A stretch of DNA of 6,761 nt from an uncultured Collinsella sp. (lineage in GTDB: Bacteria > Actinomycetota > Coriobacteriia > Coriobacteriales > Coriobacteriaceae): contig CAADUS010000088.1 of NCBI GenBank assembly GCA_900752275.1, positions 1 to 6,761 of the forward strand, read 5' to 3'. Of this stretch, positions 1 through 6,761 are shown piece by piece. A program made the position numbers and the translations under genes. Each line of letters begins with the position of its first letter. Position 1 is the first letter of the stretch. Below the pieces are notes generated by a model. It was not told the DNA's origin. It did not search any database and saw only the letters and a program-made list of their open reading frames with translations.

Positions 1-59
1 CCCGAGACGGGCACGGAGCCTCCGATGGCGTGGCCACCCTCAACGCGGATAATATCCAA
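1..59 (-). CDS. murA: UDP-N-acetylglucosamine 1-carboxyvinyltransferase, N-terminal 19 codons (partial)
   Basis: MurA transfers enolpyruvate to UDP-GlcNAc, the first committed step of peptidoglycan synthesis in the cytoplasm. Only the start is in the window. It reads (M)DIIRVEGGHAIGGSVPVS with the next codon beginning GG, which matches the usual MurA opening I-x-I-x-GG-x-x-L-x-G-x-V-x-I-SG. The start is TTG, since an in-frame TAG two codons upstream rules out anything earlier, and AAAGGG is well placed. Genes of the murA family follow the atp operon in several Gram-positive groups, which supports the call. The catalytic cysteine and the rest are outside the window, so the paralogue cannot be told. 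A terminator lies directly upstream. Confidence 0.8.
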   Translation of the reverse strand, partial: MDIIRVEGGHAIGGSVPVS

Positions 60-65
60 GGTCTA

Positions 66-71
66 CCCTTT
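66..71 (-). promoter_or_regulatory. Ribosome binding site of murA
   Basis: AAAGGG lies 6 nt before a TTG codon. It decides the start: an in-frame TAG sits at 65-63, so TTG at 59-57 is the first possible codon of the murA frame. Confidence 0.7.
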
Positions 72-72
72 C

Positions 73-111
73 AAAAAGCATGCCCGGGGTGGCTGAGCCA
101 TCCCGGGCATG
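73..111 (-). terminator. Rho-independent terminator after atpC
   Basis: Read on the minus strand, a 16-bp stem (111-96 pairing with 94-79, one A-C mismatch) with a tiny loop is followed by GC and five T residues (77-73). The stem is rich in G and C (CCCGGG core). No T-run follows it on the plus strand, so it acts on minus-strand transcripts. It lies 37 nt after the atpC stop and marks the end of the ATP synthase operon. Its T-run is next to the murA ribosome binding site. Confidence 0.85.
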
Positions 112-138
112 ATGTGTTCGCAAATGGTCGAACGCCAA
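109..138 (-). promoter_or_regulatory. Weak candidate promoter for murA
   Basis: TTGGCG (138-133) and CATCAT (114-109) are separated by 18 nt. Each matches four of six consensus bases. A start about 7 nt downstream would fall inside the first arm of the terminator hairpin. Such a transcript would lose much of the stem and could read into murA. The match is weak and could be chance. Confidence 0.2.
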
Positions 139-147
139 AACGTTTGA

Positions 148-540
148 CTATTGGGCAAGCTTGAGCTTACACCATGCGATTTCATTATAGAGGTAGGCGC
201 GGCGTGCATCATCCTCCGACAAATTACCCAGCTTCTCTTCAAAACCTTGAATATCAGCTTTAACCTTGTCGGCGTCGACGGTCGCCAAATCGCAAGCGCG
301 CTCGGCGAGGACGGTCACGACATCGTCCGCAACCTGGGCATAGCCGCCGGCCACGGCAAACGTGTGGTCGACAGTGCCCATGGCCTTATCGGAAACGCGA
401 ACGTAACCGCGGTCGATCGTGCAGATTTCGCTGGAGTGAGCAGGTAAAACGCCAAACTCGCCATCCGTAGACGGAATCGACACAAACGCAGCGTCACCCT
501 CATAGGCGAGGCTCACGGGGCACACGATGCGGATACGCAT
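148..540 (-). CDS. atpC: F1Fo ATP synthase subunit epsilon
   Basis: Links the gamma shaft to the c ring and can restrain ATP hydrolysis through its C-terminal helices. The N-terminal beta sandwich (about 1-85) contains GEFGVLPAHS (27-36), the conserved family block. The C-terminal helical pair runs from about 88 to 130. DARRA (111-115) there resembles the D-x-x-R-A part of the ATP-binding motif described in bacillus epsilon, but the further arginine is lacking, so ATP sensing is uncertain. Length (130) is normal. GGAGG lies in the last codons of atpD, and the start is 3 nt after the atpD stop. It is the last gene of the operon, followed by a hairpin terminator. Confidence 0.96.
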   Translation of the reverse strand: MRIRIVCPVSLAYEGDAAFVSIPSTDGEFGVLPAHSSEICTIDRGYVRVSDKAMGTVDHTFAVAGGYAQVADDVVTVLAERACDLATVDADKVKADIQGFEEKLGNLSEDDARRAYLYNEIAWCKLKLAQ

Positions 541-543
541 AAC

Positions 544-2906
<2,363 letters not shown>

Positions 2907-2911
2907 GGGGC

Positions 2912-4510
2912 TTAGTTCTCCTCTGATCCAGAAACATCCGAATGGTGCTTGGCCATGAACTGCTGCTTGAAGTCGCCGATGACGCGCAAGAGCTCAGCCT
3001 TGGTGTCATCATCGATCTTCTTGGCGCGAACCTTGTCGAGCAGCGAGCCAAAGCCATTGTCCATGTACTCGATGAGCTCGGCACGGAAAGGCAGCACGTC
3101 GGCGATCTCCAGGTCATCCAGGAAGCCCTCGTTGCCAGCGAACAGCGTAACGATCTGCTCGCCAACCTCAAACGGCTTGTAACGCGGCTGCTTCAGGAGC
3201 TCTGTCATGCGGGCACCATGGGTCAGCTGCTTCTGAGTAGCCTCGTCGAGGTCGGAGCCGAACTGCGTAAAGCCGGCGAGCTCCTGGTACGAAGCGAGGT
3301 CCAGACGGAGGTTGCCGGCGACCTGCTTCATAGCCTTGGTCTGCGCGTCGCCACCGACGCGGGACACGGAAATGCCCACGTCGACTGCCGGGCGCTGGCC
3401 CTGGAAGAAGAGCTCGGACTGCAGGTAGATCTGACCATCGGTAATGGAAATGACGTTGGTCGGAATGTAGGCCGAGACGTCGCCGTCCTGGGTCTCGATG
3501 ATCGGAAGAGCCGTCATGGAGCCATAACCGTTCTTCTTGGACATCTTGACGGCACGCTCGAGCAGACGAGAGTGCAGGTAGAAGATGTCGCCAGGATAGG
3601 CCTCGCGTCCGGGCGGACGATGCAGCGTCAGCGACATCTGACGGTAGGCCACAGCCTGCTTGGACAGGTCATCGTAGATGACGAGCACGTGGCCACCGGG
3701 GTTGGTCTCGCTGGCGGGCTTGCCGTCCTCGCCGTTGTACATGAAGAACTCGCCGATAGCGGCACCGGCCATAGGCGCGATGTACTGCATAGGGGCGGAA
3801 TCGGCAGCGGTGGCCGAAACGATGATGGTGTAATCGAGCGCACCGTGCTGAGCGAGGGTCTCGCGGATGTTGGCAACCGTGGAGGCCTTCTGGCCGATGG
3901 CGACATAGATGCAGACCATGCCCTTGCCGCGCTGGTTGAGGATAGCGTCGATGGCGATAGCGGTCTTACCGGTCTTACGGTCGCCGATGATGAGCTCACG
4001 CTGGCCACGGCCGATAGGCACCATGGAGTCGATGGCCAACAGGCCGGTCTGAACCGGCTCGCACACCGGGGTACGATCGATGACGCCGGGGGCCTTGAAC
4101 TCGATGGGGCGACGGTGCGTGGCGACGATGTCACCCAGGCCGTCGATAGGCTGGCCGAGCGGATTGACGACGCGGCCGAGCATGGCGCGGCTCACGGGGA
4201 TATCCATAATGCGGCCAGTGGTGCGGCACTCGTCGCCTTCCTTGATGGAGTCGACGGCACCAAACAGAACGGCGCCGACCTCGTCACGGTCAAGGTTCTG
4301 GGCAAGGCCGAAGACGGTCTCACCGGTATCGGAGCTCTTGAACTCCAGAAGCTCGCCTGCCATGGCGCTCTTGAGGCCGGAGACGCGCGCGATGCCGTCG
4401 CCTACCTCGTCGACCGTTGAAACCTCATGCGTATCGACCGTCGCGGAGAGGCTCGTGAGCTGCTCCTGCAGTTTCTTGGCGATATCCTGGGCATTGAGGG
4501 TTTCGGACAT
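2912..4510 (-). CDS. atpA: F1Fo ATP synthase subunit alpha
   Basis: Non-catalytic nucleotide-binding subunit of the F1 hexamer. It supplies the arginine finger to the catalytic sites on beta. The order is a beta-barrel domain (about 25-95), a nucleotide domain (about 96-385) and a C-terminal helical domain. Walker A is GDRKTGKT (176-183) and the Walker B region is [11 protein letters not shown] (275-285). The family signature is [10 protein letters not shown] (374-383), and R384 in SVSRVGG is the arginine finger (E. coli R376). At 532 residues it is longer than E. coli alpha (513). About 12 extra residues fall at 258-272, between GEFFMYNG and HVLVIYDD, and there is a short charged tail. The ATG overlaps the atpH stop by 1 nt. 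atpG follows 5 nt after the stop. The identification is firm. Confidence 0.98.
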   Translation of the reverse strand: MSETLNAQDIAKKLQEQLTSLSATVDTHEVSTVDEVGDGIARVSGLKSAMAGELLEFKSSDTGETVFGLAQNLDRDEVGAVLFGAVDSIKEGDECRTTGRIMDIPVSRAMLGRVVNPLGQPIDGLGDIVATHRRPIEFKAPGVIDRTPVCEPVQTGLLAIDSMVPIGRGQRELIIGDRKTGKTAIAIDAILNQRGKGMVCIYVAIGQKASTVANIRETLAQHGALDYTIIVSATAADSAPMQYIAPMAGAAIGEFFMYNGEDGKPASETNPGGHVLVIYDDLSKQAVAYRQMSLTLHRPPGREAYPGDIFYLHSRLLERAVKMSKKNGYGSMTALPIIETQDGDVSAYIPTNVISITDGQIYLQSELFFQGQRPAVDVGISVSRVGGDAQTKAMKQVAGNLRLDLASYQELAGFTQFGSDLDEATQKQLTHGARMTELLKQPRYKPFEVGEQIVTLFAGNEGFLDDLEIADVLPFRAELIEYMDNGFGSLLDKVRAKKIDDDTKAELLRVIGDFKQQFMAKHHSDVSGSEEN

Positions 4511-4986
4511 TAGGCTTCACCTCCGTACGAATTAGCAGAGTTTGCGAGGGTCTCCTGCGCGATGCGCAGCTGCGTCTTGACGGAGATGTCACGACGCTCG
4601 CCGCGGGCCTCGAGCACCAGGCCGCCCACGATAGACGGGTCGACCTGCTCGATAAGGAATACCTTGCGGCCGAAGTCCTGCTCGCATTTCTTAGTGATGG
4701 TTTGACGCAGCTCGTCGTCGAGCGGGATCGCCGTGGTGACGGTCACGCCCACTACATCCTCGTCTTCCTCGGCAACATACTTAAAGGCAGCTGCCACCTT
4801 GGGAAGAAGGTCGAGCTGGTCGCGCTTGGACATGGTGTCGAGCACGGCGACGATCTCAGGGCTGGCGCTAGCCAGGCGCTCGATCATCTCGAGGTCCTCG
4901 AACACATGGTTCTCGGCCTTGGCGGCTTCCAAAAGGGAGCGCGCGTAGGTCTCGAGTACCTTGTCCTGATAGCGGCTAGTCGGCAT
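4510..4986 (-). CDS. atpH: F1Fo ATP synthase subunit delta, short form
   Basis: Sits on top of the F1 hexamer and joins it to the b subunits. The N-terminal helical domain is recognisable from [10 protein letters not shown] (13-22) and LLPKVAAAF (60-68). The C-terminal domain has the family motif [15 protein letters not shown] (115-129) followed by the final helix. At 158 residues it is short, since E. coli delta has 177. By eye the loss is in the N-terminal domain: the span from the first helix to the VTVTTA strand is about 73 residues, against about 105 in E. coli. SPEIVAVLD runs almost directly into [10 protein letters not shown], with one or more helices absent. There is no sign of a frameshift. 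The ATG lies inside the last codons of atpF (11-nt overlap), with a weak site (AGGT) upstream, so translation is probably coupled to atpF. Confidence 0.93.
   Translation of the reverse strand: MPTSRYQDKVLETYARSLLEAAKAENHVFEDLEMIERLASASPEIVAVLDTMSKRDQLDLLPKVAAAFKYVAEEDEDVVGVTVTTAIPLDDELRQTITKKCEQDFGRKVFLIEQVDPSIVGGLVLEARGERRDISVKTQLRIAQETLANSANSYGGEA
4518..4524 (-). promoter_or_regulatory. Ribosome binding site of atpA inside the end of atpH
   Basis: GGAGGTG, encoding the Gly-Gly and part of the Glu near the end of delta, lies 7 nt before the atpA ATG. The atpH stop and atpA start overlap as TAATG. This is a typical arrangement for translational coupling. Confidence 0.8.
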
Positions 4987-5578
4987 TCAGGCTACCTGCT
5001 TCCTGGATGTAGCGCTCGATGAGCTTCTTCTGCTCGGACTCGTCCTCGAGTGCCTCGCCCACGATCTTGGTGGCGACGGCAACGGACAGGTCGGCGATGG
5101 AGCTCGCGGCACCGGCGTAGATGGACTTGCGCTCGTCCTCGACGGTCGTATGGGCCTTGGCGATGATCTCCTCGGCCTCCTTGTGAGCAGCCTCGATGAT
5201 ACGGGCGCGCTCGGACTCGGCGTCCTTACGGGCCTCGAGAACGATGTCGGCAGCCTGACGACGGGCGTCGGTGACGATCGAGTCGGACTCAGCGCGCTTG
5301 GCGATAGCCTCCTGCTTGGTCTTCTCGGCCTCGTCGAGGCTCTCCTCGATCTTCTTGCCGCGCTCCTCCATGGTTTTCATGATGCCCGGCAGGGCGACCT
5401 TTGCCAGCACGATCCAGATGATCAGGAAGGCGATAAGCGCCGGGATGAACTCCGCCATCTTAGGGATGAGGATGTCCGCACCGGCAGCGCCGTCCTCGGC
5501 GAACGCGGAAACCGGCATGAGCAGCGCGGCCGCGGACGCGGAGAGTGCGATCGCGCTCTTCTGGGATGAAAGATTCAT
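4976..5578 (-). CDS. atpF: F1Fo ATP synthase subunit b, with apparent signal peptide
   Basis: Peripheral-stalk subunit that anchors F1 to the membrane through delta. The mature-type sequence starts near ILIPKMAEF (36-44) and has one membrane helix at about 43-64. A long charged helix follows, typical of the b coiled coil (about 67-150, rich in Glu, Lys, Arg and Ala), and then a delta-contact region to residue 200. The unusual part is in front. Residues 1-27 look like a Sec signal peptide: a lysine at 7, a hydrophobic run at about 9-22, and AFA before EDG, giving a likely cut after A27. Without it the protein is of ordinary b length. The start is supported by its Shine-Dalgarno. The gene overlaps atpH by 11 nt. 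Family assignment is firm; signal cleavage is inferred. Confidence 0.95.
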   Translation of the reverse strand: MNLSSQKSAIALSASAAALLMPVSAFAEDGAAGADILIPKMAEFIPALIAFLIIWIVLAKVALPGIMKTMEERGKKIEESLDEAEKTKQEAIAKRAESDSIVTDARRQAADIVLEARKDAESERARIIEAAHKEAEEIIAKAHTTVEDERKSIYAGAASSIADLSVAVATKIVGEALEDESEQKKLIERYIQEAGSLNAD

Positions 5579-5586
5579 ACTTGACG

Positions 5587-5590
5587 CTCC
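5587..5590 (-). promoter_or_regulatory. Ribosome binding site fixing the atpF start
   Basis: GGAG in the 15-nt gap after the atpE stop lies 8 nt before the ATG at 5578. The later in-frame ATG codons (residues 21 and 41) have no such site in front of them. This supports translation of the long N-terminal leader of subunit b. Confidence 0.7.
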
Positions 5591-5593
5591 GTG

Positions 5594-5788
5594 CTATTTA
5601 ACGATCAGCGCGACAACGAAGCCGATCAGAGCCAGAGCCTCGCCGAAGGCGGAGCCCATGATGAAGACGGTGAACACGCGGCCCTGGACCTCAGGCTGAC
5701 GGGCCATAGCACCCGTAGCACCCAGAGCAGACAGGCCGATAGCAAGACCAGCGCCGATAACACCGAGACCGTAACCGATAACTCCCAC
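5594..5788 (-). CDS. atpE: F1Fo ATP synthase subunit c (proton-carrying rotor ring)
   Basis: Small hairpin membrane protein whose copies form the rotating c ring. It has two membrane helices, about 2-25 and 40-62. The first is glycine-rich (GYGLGVIGAGLAIGL), the polar loop is ARQPEVQG (29-36), and the ion-binding carboxylate is E50 in FGEALALIGF. It lacks the Gln in helix 1 and the Ser/Thr after the Glu that mark sodium-binding rings, so protons are the likely ion. At 64 residues it is short: most family members have about 70-89, and here about six residues are missing at the N-terminus and a few at the C-terminus. The start is GTG, forced by the Shine-Dalgarno and an upstream in-frame stop. 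atpF begins 15 nt after its stop. Confidence 0.96.
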   Translation of the reverse strand: MGVIGYGLGVIGAGLAIGLSALGATGAMARQPEVQGRVFTVFIMGSAFGEALALIGFVVALIVK

Positions 5789-5912
5789 GATTCCTCCTTT
5801 GTCGTGCGTGTCTTATTTCACGCAGGATAACCTTTTTATAACTGCCGGGCTCCATGGGTACGGGCACCGGCGGTTTAACGAATTGCCTTACCTTTAAGGC
5901 ACGAACGGAAGA
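5789..5912 (-). promoter_or_regulatory. atpB-atpE intergenic leader with hairpins (possible translation control of atpE)
   Basis: This 124-nt gap is the only long one in the operon. Read on the minus strand it holds a 7-bp hairpin with an AAGG loop (5901-5884, TGCCTTA/TAAGGCA) and a GC-rich stretch with a weaker 5-bp pairing (5871-5867 with 5848-5844). Next come TATAAA at 5840-5835 and a 6-bp hairpin (5824-5805, TGCGTG/CACGCA, 8-nt loop) that ends 5 nt before the atpE Shine-Dalgarno. In E. coli the atpB-atpE gap carries a known translational enhancer that raises c subunit output. A similar role here is inference. TATAAA could be a -10 box, but I see no convincing -35 at 17 nt. No credible gene lies in the gap. 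Confidence 0.45.
5793..5799 (-). promoter_or_regulatory. Strong ribosome binding site of atpE
   Basis: AAGGAGG, a full match to the anti-Shine-Dalgarno core, ends 4 nt before a GTG codon. It fixes the atpE start: the frame upstream has no ATG, GTG or TTG before an in-frame TAA at 5815-5813. It is among the strongest Shine-Dalgarno matches in the window, which fits the high copy number of the c subunit. Confidence 0.85.
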
Positions 5913-6716
5913 TTACTCCTCCTCCGCGACCTCCTCTGCCTCGGAGACATACACGGCGGTAAGGACCGTGAAGACGTAAGCCTGGATGGCGCCGACCACA
6001 AGCTCGATCGCATAGATCAGGATGAGGATGGCAAGCCAGGCCAGCGAAGGCAGGGCGCCGACGGCGTGGGCCGCGGAAGCCTGCTGAAGCAGCGGCTGCA
6101 TGAACATGCTCGCCATGATGGCGAACGAGCCCATGACCACGTGTCCTGCGAACATGTTGCAGAACAGACGGACGGCGAGCGTGATGAGGCGCAGGAAGGT
6201 CGAGAAAAGCTCGACGACCCACACGAGCACGTTCATCGGGAAGCTCACGCCCTGCGGGGCGAGGCTCTTGATGTAGCCGATCACGCCGTGAGCCTTGCAT
6301 CCGTAGTAGATGAAGTACACGAAGGCGAAGATGGCGAGCGCGGCGGTGGAACCGATTGCGCCGGTGCCGGGCTTCATTCCCGGGATCAGGCCGATCATGT
6401 TATTGATCAGGATGAACAGGAAAAGCGAGCACAGGAACGGGAAGTGCTTCTTCCAGTTCTCACCCACGACGCCCTTGCCGATATCGTTCTCGACGTACTC
6501 GATGATGTACTCGAAACCGTTGACGAAGAAGCCCTTGGGAACCAGAGTCTGCTTCTTCTTGAACACGGCCAGGACGATCAGGAGCACGATCGTGGAGACG
6601 ATCAGCCAAAACGAGTACTGCGTGATGCCGCAGCTCAGATCGCCCACGACAGGGGTGGAGCTGAACTCGCTGACCAGATGATTAATCTCATCAGGCAGCT
6701 TTTCAAAAATTTCCAC
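5913..6716 (-). CDS. atpB: F1Fo ATP synthase subunit a (Fo stator proton channel)
   Basis: Membrane subunit that provides the two proton half-channels next to the c ring. The 267-residue protein is hydrophobic, with membrane segments at roughly 35-52, 92-112, 122-139, 160-182, 190-207 and 224-256. The essential arginine of the family is R183 in the stretch LAVRLFCNMFAGH (E. coli R210), and Q245 in ELVVGAIQAY matches E. coli Q252. The acidic tail ends AEEVAEEE. The start is GTG: an in-frame TAA lies two codons upstream, so no earlier start exists, and AAAGG sits 6 nt before it. One oddity is Cys186, where the family usually has glycine (LFGN). First ATP synthase gene of the operon here, 3 nt after the stop of the upstream frame and 124 nt before atpE. 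The identification is firm. Confidence 0.97.
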   Translation of the reverse strand: MEIFEKLPDEINHLVSEFSSTPVVGDLSCGITQYSFWLIVSTIVLLIVLAVFKKKQTLVPKGFFVNGFEYIIEYVENDIGKGVVGENWKKHFPFLCSLFLFILINNMIGLIPGMKPGTGAIGSTAALAIFAFVYFIYYGCKAHGVIGYIKSLAPQGVSFPMNVLVWVVELFSTFLRLITLAVRLFCNMFAGHVVMGSFAIMASMFMQPLLQQASAAHAVGALPSLAWLAILILIYAIELVVGAIQAYVFTVLTAVYVSEAEEVAEEE

Positions 6717-6719
6717 GAC

Positions 6720-6761
6720 TTACCTTTCGACCTCATGAGGATCTCGCAGCGCCTTGGCGAC
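6720..6761 (-). CDS. 3' end of an unidentified gene upstream of atpB (partial)
   Basis: The minus strand is open from the window edge to a TAA at 6722-6720 and reads VAKALRDPHEVER then stop. The stop lies 3 nt before the atpB start, which is the spacing expected inside an operon, and the codons are mostly G/C-ending like the genes downstream. The frame shifted by one base is closed by a TGA, but the third frame also stays open here, so the call rests mainly on position. In many bacteria the gene in front of atpB is atpI or another small ATP synthase assembly protein. Thirteen residues cannot show whether this is one, so no function is assigned. Confidence 0.5.
   Translation of the reverse strand, partial: VAKALRDPHEVER

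Noticed and set aside
79..111. The hairpin as a terminator for plus-strand transcripts
   Set aside because: No T-run follows it on the plus strand and there is no plus-strand gene to end.
2942..4420. 492-codon plus-strand open frame opposite atpA
   Set aside because: Same cause: the codon bias of atpA keeps the opposite frame open. The protein looks like no known family.
4510..4986. Frameshifted or broken atpH
   Set aside because: The frame is open throughout, both domains are recognisable, and start and stop fit the overlaps with its neighbours. It is short but not broken.
5594..5788. Sodium-driven c ring
   Set aside because: The Gln in helix 1 and the Ser/Thr after the Glu that bind sodium are missing; Ile and Ala-Leu occupy these places.
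5660..5855. Possible small frame starting at ATG 5855 in the atpB-atpE gap and running into atpE out of frame
   Set aside because: No ribosome binding site and an Arg/Tyr-rich product with no likeness to a known protein.
5875..6300. 141-codon minus-strand frame inside atpB
   Set aside because: Out-of-frame reading of atpB. The product is Arg/His-rich and unlike a real protein, while the atpB frame holds the conserved residues.

Overview
The window is almost wholly one minus-strand operon for the F1Fo ATP synthase. In transcription order (right to left) it holds atpB (a), atpE (c), atpF (b), atpH (delta), atpA (alpha), atpG (gamma), atpD (beta) and atpC (epsilon). At the right edge lies the 3' end of an unidentified upstream gene. 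At the left edge lies the first 19 codons of murA. All eight ATP synthase genes are intact and keep the key residues that I can recognise.

The sequence is GC-rich with GC-rich third positions. The order a-c-b-delta-alpha-gamma-beta-epsilon is the classical bacterial one. The alpha subunit has the 'MY(N)G..HVL' style of sequence that I recall from actinobacteria and lactic acid bacteria, and atpC is followed by murA. Together with the overall look of the proteins, this suggests an actinobacterium of the Coriobacteriia, perhaps Collinsella or a relative. That is a judgement from memory, not a database result.

Layout: 6761-6720 is the tail of an upstream frame. 6716-5913 is atpB (GTG start). 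5912-5789 is a 124-nt gap with two small hairpins and a very strong ribosome binding site. 5788-5594 is atpE (GTG start). 5578-4976 is atpF, and atpH (4986-4510) overlaps its end by 11 nt. atpA (4510-2912) overlaps the atpH stop by 1 nt. atpG is 2906-1998, and atpD (1998-544) overlaps its stop by 1 nt. atpC is 540-148. A hairpin plus T-run at 111-73 looks like the operon terminator, and murA begins 14 nt beyond it with a TTG codon. Genes from atpF to atpC are packed so tightly that translation is probably coupled. The only long gap is in front of atpE, whose product is needed in about ten or more copies per enzyme.

The subunits work together as one membrane machine. a and the c ring form the proton path. 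b and delta form the outer stalk. Alpha and beta form the catalytic hexamer. Gamma and epsilon form the central rotor stalk. I see no unknown system, mobile element, CRISPR array or RNA gene. The points worth a second look are departures inside conserved subunits: an apparent cleavable signal peptide on b, a delta about 30 residues short in its N-terminal domain, an insertion of about 12 residues in alpha, an unusually short c subunit, and the terminator that abuts murA.
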